In this document: piece after piece, positions 25,422-32,896 of the stretch
Position numbering within the stretch: position 1 is the stretch's first letter
Layout of the letters: every line of letters starts with the position of its first letter
DNA from: Coleofasciculus sp. FACHB-T130
GTDB lineage: Bacteria; Cyanobacteriota; Cyanobacteriia; Cyanobacteriales; FACHB-T130
Length of the DNA: 48,139 nucleotides
Assembly: GCF_014695375.1 (NCBI RefSeq)
Contig: NZ_JACJOG010000024.1
Span: forward strand, 1 to 48,139
Direction of reading: 5' to 3'
The notes under the pieces: generated by a model
The model's input: the letters and a program-made list of their open reading frames with translations, nothing else
The model's database searches: none
Told to the model about the DNA's origin: nothing
Translations under genes and position numbers: made by a program

Positions 25422-25508
25422 AGCTTCAAGTCTCCAAACTACTCAATCCAGCAGAAGTAAGTAAAGTGCTATTTCACCTAACCCAGACTTTCCACAACCC
25501 ACTACAAA

Positions 25509-25546
25509 TATTAGCGATCGCCTTCATCTAGATCCTCTGCCAGAGG
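25509..25546 (+). repeat. 38-bp repeat, copy 1 (copy 2 at 28269-28306)
   Basis: TATTAGCGATCGCCTTCATCT is shared exactly with 28269-28289 and the following 17 bases match at 13 positions, so 34 of 38 bases agree. The repeat carries a HIP1 site. The two copies lie on either side of the HPP and GHL10 genes in the same orientation. Confidence 0.7.
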
Positions 25547-25634
25547 GACGGCGCTGATTTATAGACGATCCTTCTTAGGGAAGGCTATCTCAGGGTCAAA
25601 CAGTAGAAGAATGGCACAAGAAAAGCCCCTACGC

Positions 25635-25662
25635 AAAAAATCGGAGGTTAATCAACCTCCGA
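25635..25662 (-). terminator. Terminator of the HPP gene
   Basis: TCGGAGGTT (25641-25649) pairs with AACCTCCGA (25654-25662) around a 4-nt loop. On the minus strand the stem is followed by TTTTTT (25640-25635). It lies 54 bp past the stop of the HPP gene, which is transcribed towards it. Confidence 0.8.
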
Positions 25663-25715
25663 TCCTTAGTTAACCCGACCCTTTCTACCACTACTCATGT
25701 AGAGATTCAGACTGC

Positions 25716-26309
25716 TCAAAACCAGTGCTTAGGATACGTCCTGTCTTGAGCAAGATTGTTAAAAACTACTGCACAGAGTACCAAAATAATAGAACCTTCA
25801 AGTGCCGGGGTTAGCAGAAACTGCCACTGTGCCTTCGTCATCATTACGACTAATGCAACAGCTCCCGAAGGTGGATGCAATGTCCCTGTGAACTGCATCA
25901 TGCCAATAGCAGTTGCCACAGCCATTCCCATCGCCCAGGGTTCCGCACCAAAAAGATGCAAAATCGTCAAGCTAACTAGAGCCGCGATAAAATTACCGCC
26001 GATTACATTACGCGGTTGTGCTAAGGGACTATCAGGTACACCAAAAATCAAGACGCTGGTAGCACCAAAGGGAGCCATTAGTAGAGGAGCGCCAGTTTTC
26101 ACCGATAAATAAGCTGTGGCTGCAATGCCGATGAAACTACCCAGCGAACTCCACAGAATATGCCTATGATCGGGTTTCTCTAAAGGAACTGCACGTTTAC
26201 TACCGCGTATTTTTAAGCAGTAATTGTCTACTCTCAAACGAATACTTTTGTAATTTAACTGAGGCAGAATGGTACGATAATTTCGCCCTTTAGGCAGATA
26301 ACTTCTCAT
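25716..26309 (-). CDS. HPP-family membrane protein (possible nitrite transporter)
   Basis: The 197-residue protein carries the HPP signature in TGTLHPPSGAVALVV, plus MAPFGATSVLIFGVPDSPLAQPRNVIGGN, which defines the family. Four hydrophobic segments span about 53-70, 75-92, 107-125 and 140-195. HPP proteins in cyanobacteria and chloroplasts have been implicated in nitrite uptake, so this may move nitrite, but the sequence alone does not establish the substrate. The N-terminal 45 residues are basic and cytoplasmic. A terminator follows the gene (25635-25662). Confidence 0.85.
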   Translation of the reverse strand: MRSYLPKGRNYRTILPQLNYKSIRLRVDNYCLKIRGSKRAVPLEKPDHRHILWSSLGSFIGIAATAYLSVKTGAPLLMAPFGATSVLIFGVPDSPLAQPRNVIGGNFIAALVSLTILHLFGAEPWAMGMAVATAIGMMQFTGTLHPPSGAVALVVMMTKAQWQFLLTPALEGSIILVLCAVVFNNLAQDRTYPKHWF

Positions 26310-26373
26310 TGTTTTTTTGTTTTAAAAAGGAAGTAAGTTCAGTAAAATTAGTTATGAAAAAGCACTCCGAGTG

Positions 26374-26402
26374 GCTTGCAAATTTATCTAAAATTTGCAA
26401 GC
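26374..26402. repeat. Perfect 12-bp inverted repeat
   Basis: GCTTGCAAATTT (26374-26385) and AAATTTGCAAGC (26391-26402) flank a 5-bp spacer (ATCTA). It lies about 65 bp upstream of the HPP start. No T-run follows, so an operator or a small transposon end is more likely than a terminator. Confidence 0.7.
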
Positions 26403-26690
26403 TATGATTCAGATAAATATGTAAATTCTGCAATTTAACTGTATTGCTATAGCAAACTTAAATGCTGTTATTCAATCTACGGAAAGAGGCTATTGATGTC
26501 ATAATTCGCTTTCATAGGAGCAGAAGGATGACAAAGAACCTCATCTAACATGAAAAATATTCTCCTGCGTTAACAAATGTCATGAAATCTTAACATTCCA
26601 TCAACCTTATCTTTTCCGCAATCAAAATGGAACCTCTAATTCATAAGAATAAGCAATTTAAGTAATCAGTTTTATTGATACCTTGACAGC

Positions 26691-26727
26691 AAAAAACGAT
26701 CGCTTGCTTCATTCACGCAAGCGATCG
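26691..26727 (-). terminator. Terminator of the GHL10 gene, made of HIP1 arms
   Basis: CGATCGCTTGC (26697-26707) pairs perfectly with GCAAGCGATCG (26717-26727) around 9 nt. On the minus strand it is followed by TTTTTT (26696-26691). It lies 91 bp after the stop of the minus-strand gene at 26818-28068. Confidence 0.75.
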
Positions 26728-26817
26728 CTCGGATAGATGAATTTTTAGTGCATAGAGGAGAAGCACGCGTTCGCCCTTGGCGCAAGCGAAGCTATCGCTT
26801 TGTTAAAGATCCCCAAG

Positions 26818-28068
26818 TTATCTGATCGCAAAGCGGGAAGCCGGGAAGTTGAAGAGATTTTGAAAATTAGATTGCCGTTCTGCTCTGGGTTCTGGTGCAT
26901 CGTCCCAAAGGCTTTCATAATAGAAGAAAGTTACGCCTAAGCCGCGATCGCGAGCTGCCCGTACTTTAGATTGAATCAGTCGCATCGAAACAGGCTTATT
27001 TCTCAAGCCTGTGAGAACACCGACTCCAGTTGGAATTTTTTGTTGCACTTCTTGAATTTCCGGGCGGGTCAGCTGGTCGAGAAAACTTTGCAGATTGGGA
27101 CGATAAACTTGCACAATTAACTCGTCCACAATATCTTTTCGCACCCAATTCAACCAATCTTGCAGATAAGTATTGTAAGCAGTGACGTAGGGATTAGGAG
27201 CAACGGAGAAAATTGCGTTGGTTTTTCTCTCTTTTACAGCTTTATTGAGTTGTGTCATGAATGCCGTAATTTTATCTGCACGCCAGCGCACCCATGCAGG
27301 ATCTTTGGGATTGGAAGGCGCATCTTTCTTGGTTTCCTGTTTGTACAAGGCAAGCGTGTAGCGATCGTAGCCAAATTCATTGGGCAAACTGGTGTGATCG
27401 TCAAACTGAATACCATCGGCATCATATTTAGTGACGACTTCCAGCACCAGATCGGTGATAAATTGCTGCACCTCTGGATGGAAGGGATTAAGCCACACAA
27501 CCTCACCCGCAGCGCCAATCCAAGTTTGGCTACCATCCCGCCGTTGCGTAATCCAATTCGGATGATTTGATGTCAATTCCGATAGCGGGGGAGCCATGAA
27601 ACCGAACTCAAACCAGGGAATCACTAGCAAGCCTTGGCGATGGGCTTGGGCAATCAGGTCAGCGATGATATCTTGGCCCTGTAAGCCTTTGCTGACAGAA
27701 GATTGAATACCTTCCCGTTGTGCTATAGCACTTTCGTAAAGCGTATAGCCAGAATTCCACACTACAGGATAGATCGTGTTGAAGTTTAGCTGCGCCAGTT
27801 GACTGACAGCATTTTGCAGCTTGGGGCGATCTCTGAGGATTTTATTGTCATTGTTGGTCATCCAAACCCCGCGAATTTCCTGAAAACGTTTCTGAGGGGT
27901 GGCTTCTGGTGTTGGGATTTGCTCGATTGCTTCTGGTGGCATTGGGCTTTGCGCGATCGCAGAGATGGGGTTGCCAGCCAGCAATACTGTGATGAATGAT
28001 GCCAGAAACAGTAACAAGAGATACTTGAGCGATCGCCACCAACCTCTAGGGATGAAATGCAATTTCAT
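26818..28068 (-). CDS. Secreted GHL10-family glycoside hydrolase (YngK-like)
   Basis: The 416-residue protein has a signal peptide (1 to about 39, basic start and hydrophobic core, cleavage after AIA), a Pro-rich linker, and a TIM-barrel of the PF02638 type. Family landmarks are EIRGVWMTNNDNKIL, FNTIYPVVWNSGYTLY, VIPWFEFGFM, DADGIQFDDH and FSVAPNP. These proteins are poorly characterised hydrolases linked to cell-wall or exopolysaccharide processing. It is expected in the periplasm or outside the cell. The ATG at 28068 is the only good start. A HIP1 terminator follows the gene. Confidence 0.9.
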   Translation of the reverse strand: MKLHFIPRGWWRSLKYLLLLFLASFITVLLAGNPISAIAQSPMPPEAIEQIPTPEATPQKRFQEIRGVWMTNNDNKILRDRPKLQNAVSQLAQLNFNTIYPVVWNSGYTLYESAIAQREGIQSSVSKGLQGQDIIADLIAQAHRQGLLVIPWFEFGFMAPPLSELTSNHPNWITQRRDGSQTWIGAAGEVVWLNPFHPEVQQFITDLVLEVVTKYDADGIQFDDHTSLPNEFGYDRYTLALYKQETKKDAPSNPKDPAWVRWRADKITAFMTQLNKAVKERKTNAIFSVAPNPYVTAYNTYLQDWLNWVRKDIVDELIVQVYRPNLQSFLDQLTRPEIQEVQQKIPTGVGVLTGLRNKPVSMRLIQSKVRAARDRGLGVTFFYYESLWDDAPEPRAERQSNFQNLFNFPASRFAIR

Positions 28069-28419
28069 AAGTTTGAATGATAAGTTAGCTATCCGATCGC
28101 TTAGCCTAGTGATGAAATGAACGATTAATAGTTTACAGGTATTTATATCTACTGAAAAATTGATTGTTAACAGGAATCATTCAATCAGTAATCTTGAATT
28201 GTTGTATTAGAAAAGCTGAAGCGTCGGGGTATTCTAAGTAGAATTACGGCCTACGCTCTATCAAACATTATTAGCGATCGCCTTCATCTCAATCCTTTCC
28301 CAGAGGCAGTTGGATCTATCATTTTTATTCCAACTCGCTCCGTCAGTGCAATCGCGCCTGCTATTCACCTCACCCTTGTCTCACACGCTCCCCCTAGAAA
28401 GGCGAGTGAGGGATATTTA
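28069..28419. other. Intergenic region, 351 bp
   Basis: The region is AT-rich and contains the second copy of the 38-bp repeat at 28269-28306. The remainder shows no coding potential or hairpin. GTGAGGGA just before 28420 is the ribosome-binding site of the next gene. Confidence 0.45.
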
Positions 28420-28844
28420 ATGTACAAATACCCTCGCACTCCTCATATTGAAGGTTCCCGGCTCCAACCAGGGGATGAAGATTTGGATAGCGTACCTTTC
28501 AGAGCGATCGCGTCTCAATATGTAGCAGTCGAAGAAAAAGTCGATGGAGCCAATGCTGCCATAAGTTTTAGTTCTGATGGCCAAATTCTGTTGCGAAGCC
28601 GGGGACATTATTTAACTGGAGGAGAGCGAGAAAAGCACTTTAACTTGTTCAAACAATGGGCGTACAGGCATGCAGGAACGTTCTGGGAGGTGCTGGGCGA
28701 TCGTTACATACTCTATGGTGAATGGCTCTATGCCAAACACACCGTCTTTTAAGACTCCTTACCCCATTATTTCTTGGAATTTGATGTGCTAGACGTTGAC
28801 AGCAGCAGTTTCTCAGTACTCAACGTCGCAAGGAATTATTAGCT
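28420..28844 (+). pseudogene. RNA ligase, disrupted by a stop and a frameshift
   Basis: The open part (28420-28752, 110 residues) is the N-terminus of an RNA/DNA-ligase-fold protein. VEEKVDGANAAI holds the adenylation lysine (K40), RSRGHYLTGG and YGEWLYAKHTVF are downstream nucleotidyltransferase motifs. The TAA at 28750-28752 replaces the expected Tyr codon, because the same frame continues as DSLPHYFLEFDVLD (28753-28794). A shift between about 28795 and 28808 then brings in FLSTQRRKELLA (28809-28844), which is also expected. After 28844 the homology jumps into the HD-kinase protein. The ligase C-terminus is missing, so this gene should be inactive. Related proteins seal RNA ends. Confidence 0.8.
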
Positions 28845-29790
28845 TACCAGCTTGGCGGGAGTTACCACCCATCGAGCGATCGCTTCTGTTTGCGGCTGCC
28901 CTACTGCATGATGTGGCAAAACCTGCTGCAACTGAAATTGAAGCGGATGGCAGCATCACCTCCCAGGGTCATGTCCCCCAAGGGGCAAAGATGGCGCGGC
29001 AAATCCTCTGGTCGCTCAACGTGCCATTTCATCAACGGGAGGCGATTGTCTCGCTGGTGCAGCATGGCAGTCTTCCCCTCTGGTTTTGGGACAAACCCAA
29101 CCCGCAACGCGCTGTCATTAAAGCCAGTCAAGTCATTCGCTGCGACCTGCTGGCACTGCTGGCAGAAGCTGATGTTCGGGGTCGCGAGTGTGACGACCAG
29201 CTAGAACTGCTGGAGCGCGCTCAGTTCTTTCGGGAATTTTGTCAAGAGAATAATTGCTTATTTTATCCCCGACCGTTCCCCTCAGATCATAGTCGATTTG
29301 TCTATTTCCAAAAAGACAATCGCGATCCAAACTATGCTGCCTTTGATGAAACTCGATTCGAGGTTCTCCTGATGTCAGGATTACCGGGTGCTGGCAAAGA
29401 CTATTGGATTCGGGAGTACCTTCCAGATTGGGCGGTAATCTCCCTCGATGAACTGCGACAAGCAATGAACATCTCTCCTAAAGATGACCAAGGTGCTGTA
29501 GGGGAACGAGCAAGGGCGATCGCTAAACAATACATGAGAGCCGAAAAATCCTTTGTTTGGAATGCGACAAATCTCTCTCGGCAACTGCGTTCGTCGCTAA
29601 TTAATCTATTTTCTGCTTACCAGGCACGAATTTGCATTGTCTACCTGGAAGTTTCTGAGAAGAATTGCTGCGGCGCAATCATTCTCGTGCTGCAAATGTA
29701 CCGGAAGCGGTGATTGGGCGAATGCGCGATCGCTTAGAAGTTCCTGACCTTACTGAAGCCCATCAGGTAGATTGGGTTGTGGATAGTTGA
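28844..29790 (+). pseudogene. HD-domain/P-loop polynucleotide kinase-like protein, truncated and frameshifted
   Basis: Homology begins at 28844 (LPAWRELPPIERSLLFAA), the middle of an HD-kinase protein that normally starts well upstream. The open frame is 28796-29713 (TTG start). ALLHDVAKPA is the HD metal motif. The kinase P-loop is LLMSGLPGAGKDYW at about residues 195-208. At about 29660 the open frame shifts: a one-base change restores ELLRRNHSRAANVPEAVIGRMRDRLEVPDLTEAH, ending at the TGA at 29788-29790. The relative is usually a two-gene RNA-repair partner of the ligase just upstream. The N-terminal part of this protein and the C-terminal part of the ligase are both gone, a signature of one deletion. 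Confidence 0.75.
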
Positions 29791-29891
29791 GTGCATAGTA
29801 GCGCGATCGCTGTAGTCTACCGACAATACACCAGTCCATCTAGAATCTTCCGACGAAGCCCCTACTCTTCCAGAGCTATCCCAGGCATTAG

Positions 29892-30083
29892 CTAACTAGT
29901 CCCTCTAGAATCTGCCGAACTCGTCCTAGAATTCATCAGGTGAGCGATCGCCATATCCCGAATCAATTGGGGGTTACAAGCTTTCCCAGTCAAGCAGTAA
30001 GCTACTTGCTTAAAAAGACCACAGAACGTTTCCGAGGTAAAAGGTTTGCCATTTTCCTGAAAAAACACCACTACTTTTATCAA
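29892..30083 (-). pseudogene. Tyrosine recombinase C-terminal remnant
   Basis: On the minus strand this 63-residue frame reads FFQENGKPFTSETFCGLFKQVAYCLTGKACNPQLIRDMAIAHL. It resembles the catalytic C-terminus of phage-integrase-like recombinases (expected pattern TGKxTNPHLIRDM). The expected HxxR histidine reads Gln here, and the final tyrosine segment is absent, so it is a decayed fragment. Two imperfect repeats (TCTAGAATCT core, 29842-29851 and 29905-29914) are beside it. Confidence 0.45.
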
Positions 30084-30188
30084 AGTCGAACTCTATGTCC
30101 TACGCTCGATAAAACTAGATGATCGATCGGGATAGGATGAGTGCGATCTGCGCTAGCCTTCGGCTTCTCCAACGGAGTACGCAGCAGC

Positions 30189-30232
30189 GCTTCGCTATCG
30201 CTAGCAAGAAGCTTCGCTATCGCTAGCAAGAA
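30189..30232 (+). repeat. Perfect tandem duplication of 22 bp
   Basis: A 22-bp unit beginning GCTTCGCTATCGCTAGCAAG occurs twice without a gap, at 30189-30210 and 30211-30232. It lies 21 bp upstream of the pyrophosphatase ATG. The unit is a form of the GCTATCGCTAGC short repeat seen in cyanobacterial intergenic DNA. Confidence 0.85.
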
Positions 30233-30253
30233 ATAGATACGTGCTAGTAAACT

Positions 30254-30793
30254 ATGGCAACCGACCCTCTCCACCTGCCTCCGTTTGACTCAGATGATGC
30301 CGAAACGCTCAACGTCATCATTGACACGCCCAAGGGCAGCCGTAACAAATTTGAGTGGGACAAGAAGCACGGGTTGTACAAGTTGGGCGGCGTACTGGCA
30401 GCAGGCGCATTTTTCCCATACGACTTCGGTTTCGTGCCCTCGACTCTAGCCGACGACGGCGACGCTATCGACGTGCTGGTATTGATGGAGGAACCTGCCT
30501 TCGTCGGCTGCCTTGTCCCATCGCGGCTCATCGGCGGCTTTGGCGCTTTTCAAACCGAGGAGGGGAAAACTGATCGCAATGACCGCTTGCTCGCTGTTGC
30601 CGCCAACTCCCGCAACCAGCATGACGTGAAAACGCTCGACGACCTGAATCAGAACCTCATCCACGAGATTGAACACTTCTTCGTGTCGTACAACGCGGCT
30701 AAGGGCAAAACGTTCGAGCCACAAGGTCGCTTTGGACCGGAGCAAGCCCGCCAACTGGTTATTGAGGCTGCGGAACGTTTTGGTGAGTGTTAG
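30254..30793 (+). CDS. ppa: Inorganic pyrophosphatase, family I
   Basis: The 179-residue enzyme hydrolyses diphosphate to phosphate. The metal-binding signature DDGDAIDVLVL is present, as are KFEWDKKHGLYKLGGVL and FFPYDFGFVPSTLADDGDAIDV, diagnostic of family I. The length and C-terminus (HEIEHFFVSYN) agree with bacterial homologues. Codon usage is GC-rich compared with neighbours, which suggests acquisition by transfer; such enzymes are widespread, so a second copy may exist elsewhere in the genome. No ribosome-binding site is visible before 30254, and the 22-bp tandem repeat lies just upstream. Confidence 0.9.
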   Translation: MATDPLHLPPFDSDDAETLNVIIDTPKGSRNKFEWDKKHGLYKLGGVLAAGAFFPYDFGFVPSTLADDGDAIDVLVLMEEPAFVGCLVPSRLIGGFGAFQTEEGKTDRNDRLLAVAANSRNQHDVKTLDDLNQNLIHEIEHFFVSYNAAKGKTFEPQGRFGPEQARQLVIEAAERFGEC

Positions 30794-30828
30794 CAAGTTG
30801 TCGGATTCATCAAAATCGTTGAGGCAGT

Positions 30829-31191
30829 TTAGGCGGCGTAATAGAAACGCTCGTGAATCACTTTGCCATCTTTCCATCTCTGTACAGAAACTTGATCGCG
30901 CGTGACGTTGCCCCATTCAGAATGGGTGTAATCGACAAACCACTCAGAAATAATCACGTCTTCGCCATAAGCAACCGCTTTCAGTTCTGCTGCCCGAAAT
31001 TCGGTGACTTTAGAAAAGAACTCCACTTCTCTAGCGCGATTCGCTGCTTTCCCCACAGTTGCAGGTGTTTCATTTTCCTGCATCACCACATCATCGCCGT
31101 AGTATTTTTCAAAGGCTTCCATCGCTTTCCCTTGTAAAACCAGGGTCTTGATGTCTTCAAAGTTGGCTTTCAGGTCTGTTGCTGTAATCAT
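30829..31191 (-). CDS. SnoaL-like (NTF2-fold) protein
   Basis: The 120-residue protein shows the SnoaL pattern: an N-terminal helix ending LVLQGKAMEAFEKYYGDDVVMQE, then a curved sheet (AELKAVAYGEDVIISEWFVDYTHSEWG, DQVSVQRWKDGKVIHERFYYA). The fold hosts small isomerases, hydratases and binding proteins; no catalytic residue is certain. It is divergent from the LysR gene at 31332, with 140 bp between the starts, so that regulator probably controls it. Confidence 0.8.
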   Translation of the reverse strand: MITATDLKANFEDIKTLVLQGKAMEAFEKYYGDDVVMQENETPATVGKAANRAREVEFFSKVTEFRAAELKAVAYGEDVIISEWFVDYTHSEWGNVTRDQVSVQRWKDGKVIHERFYYAA

Positions 31192-31296
31192 GATTTTTGT
31201 TCTATTTGTTAGCTCAACGTTGTCAGGTGAGAAACTTGATTTGGCTCACTACATTAATGATGTTTCATTCCTTATGGTTTGAGAAGACCGCAAAAT

Positions 31297-31313
31297 GGAA
31301 TATGACTTATTCC
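31297..31313. promoter_or_regulatory. LysR-type operator candidate
   Basis: GGAATATGACTTATTCC is a perfect 6-bp inverted repeat (GGAATA, 5-bp spacer, TATTCC). It lies 18 bp before the LysR ATG, in the divergent intergenic region, where LysR regulators bind to control themselves and the opposite gene. Confidence 0.6.
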
Positions 31314-31331
31314 GTTTGAGAATCAATTCCC

Positions 31332-32213
31332 ATGTCAGACCTGATCGCCTGCATCAAGAGTTATGTACGAACAGTAGAAACGGGCAGTTTCTCCGCCGTT
31401 GCTAGAGAGATGGGTACCACTCAACCCACGATTAGCAAACAGATTGCTGCACTAGAAGACTATCTGGACGTGCAATTACTGGTGCGCTCGACGCGTCAAG
31501 TGAGTTTGACGGAGGAGGGAATGCGCTTTTATGAGCGTTGCCAATCCGTTCTCGAAGCACTATCTGAGGCAGAGTCTAGTGTGGGAAAGCGGCAGAACCC
31601 GTCTGGACTATTACGGCTCAATTGCTCGGTTGCGTTTGGGCAGATGCAGGTACTCCCTCGCCTGAAACGATTTCTCGATCGCTATGGGGATATCAAGATT
31701 GACCTGACGATGTCTGACCACTTTGTCGATTTAGTTGGAGAGGGTATCGATTTAGCAATCAGAATTGGCAAATTTGTCGATCCCAACTTAATCTCACAGC
31801 CACTCGGCACATACCGATTTGTCGCAGCCGCATCGGCAGCCTATTTGGAGAAGTTTGGTGAGCCACAAGTACCAGCCGACCTTTTGCACCACAACTGCAT
31901 TGTTTATACCAGGCAGTCTACGGGTAATGAATGGCATTTTCGAGGCACGACAGTAACAGTGAGTGGAAATCTACAAGTCAATAACTCGATGGCGCTACGT
32001 GAAGCCGTGTTGGCAAACATTGGCATTGGCACCTCCCCCATATGGGCGTTTACTGATGAACTCCGAAATCAATCGGTCAAAGTCATCCTTGCAGAATACG
32101 AACCTGACCCAATACCGATTCAGGTCGTTTACCGTCGAGGACGCTTTCAGTCAGCGAAGATTAAATGCTTTATTGACTTTCTCATAGATGAGTTTAAGGC
32201 TGGACTGTCTTGA
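31332..32213 (+). CDS. LysR-family transcriptional regulator
   Basis: The 293-residue regulator has the LysR winged helix-turn-helix at about 1-60 (GSFSAVAREMGTTQPTISKQIAALEDYL) and a substrate-binding effector domain with RQVSLTEEGMRFYERCQSVLE and LRLNCSVAFGQMQVLPRL. It is divergent from a SnoaL-like protein and has a palindromic site in the shared region. It belongs to the CrgA/AaeR-like group rather than the CbbR or NtcB type (inference from the DHFVDLVGEGIDLAIRIG motif). The effector is unknown. The C-terminus is followed at once by an IS-end fragment. Confidence 0.92.
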   Translation: MSDLIACIKSYVRTVETGSFSAVAREMGTTQPTISKQIAALEDYLDVQLLVRSTRQVSLTEEGMRFYERCQSVLEALSEAESSVGKRQNPSGLLRLNCSVAFGQMQVLPRLKRFLDRYGDIKIDLTMSDHFVDLVGEGIDLAIRIGKFVDPNLISQPLGTYRFVAAASAAYLEKFGEPQVPADLLHHNCIVYTRQSTGNEWHFRGTTVTVSGNLQVNNSMALREAVLANIGIGTSPIWAFTDELRNQSVKVILAEYEPDPIPIQVVYRRGRFQSAKIKCFIDFLIDEFKAGLS

Positions 32214-32215
32214 TA

Positions 32216-32230
32216 CAATAGACCTCTTGC
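32216..32230 (+). mobile_element. Orphan IS terminal sequence
   Basis: CAATAGACCTCTTGC is identical to the left end of the IS5-like remnant at 551-565. It lies 3 bp after the LysR stop. No partner end was found in the following 140 bases, which contain a GCGATAGCGAAGCGA short repeat, so it is a scar or solo end. Confidence 0.55.
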
Positions 32231-32357
32231 TCTCATTCGCTGCTGGGATACTATGGGGTCTGAAATTAGGCGATAGCGAAGCGAGAAGAGCGAAGCGCAA
32301 CTTGATTGATGCGTCGGCACAGATGCCTTCACCGCTGATGCCAAGGTTAGAAGCTGC

Positions 32358-32831
32358 TTATATAGATTCAATGACCCTAAGAATATCTTCATCAGTAGCC
32401 GGACTATTATTATCAATAACCGCATCCCATTGATGATTAATGCTTGCTGCTATCTTATTATGTTCTTCTACTTTCTCATCTGATACGGGTATGTGTTCTG
32501 AATTGTCTCTGTTTCTCACTCTTCTCAAACACTCTTCTAAATCAGCATAGACTTTTATTAACTTGACTTCGTATTTATTTCTTAATGACGAATGCATCTG
32601 ATTGAATCCGTCTCCTGCCCCTAAACTTTCAATCATCACCTTACTATGCTGCTGAAACTCCTTATCGATTTCTTTCTCAACTCTTTCCCACCCATTCTCA
32701 CCAGGGGCTAATTTCAGCCAGAGCGGCTCTACTCTTAAGAACTTTATGTCTGTATTTTTATTGACTTGACTTCCAATATAGGTTTTTCCTGAGCCTTTTG
32801 GACCAATGAGTATGTATAGTATTTTCCTCAT
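32358..32831 (-). CDS. Small P-loop kinase-like protein
   Basis: The 157-residue protein starts MRKILYILIGPKGSGKTYIGSQ, a Walker A motif (GPKGSGKT). VMIESLGAGD (about 67-76) could supply the Walker B-like acid, and LEECLRRVRNRDNSEHI is a lid-like Arg-rich helix. The size and pattern resemble adenylate, shikimate or gluconate kinase-type small kinases, but the substrate is not evident. Base composition is AT-rich (TATTTTTATTG in places) compared with neighbours, suggesting acquisition. It lies 65 bp from the monooxygenase, with the same orientation. Confidence 0.75.
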   Translation of the reverse strand: MRKILYILIGPKGSGKTYIGSQVNKNTDIKFLRVEPLWLKLAPGENGWERVEKEIDKEFQQHSKVMIESLGAGDGFNQMHSSLRNKYEVKLIKVYADLEECLRRVRNRDNSEHIPVSDEKVEEHNKIAASINHQWDAVIDNNSPATDEDILRVIESI

Positions 32832-32896
32832 CTTGTTATTACCTGTAACGGCTCTACTGGTATTGCAAACATGACGACAGGAGTTTACCCCCTAGT

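Larger units (their letters stand above)
26310..26817. other. Intergenic region, 508 bp, with hairpins and no gene
   Basis: No coding frame is supported. Notable contents are the perfect 12-bp inverted repeat at 26374-26402 and the terminator at 26691-26727. Other parts are AT-rich and probably carry the promoter of the HPP gene. From 26761 to 26800 a degraded repeat (GCGCAAGCGAAGCTATCGC) resembles other cyanobacterial short repeats in the window. Confidence 0.45.

Noticed and set aside
30446-30916. Minus-strand frame over ppa and the SnoaL 3' end
   Set aside because: It crosses two well-identified genes on both strands and has no recognisable protein pattern.
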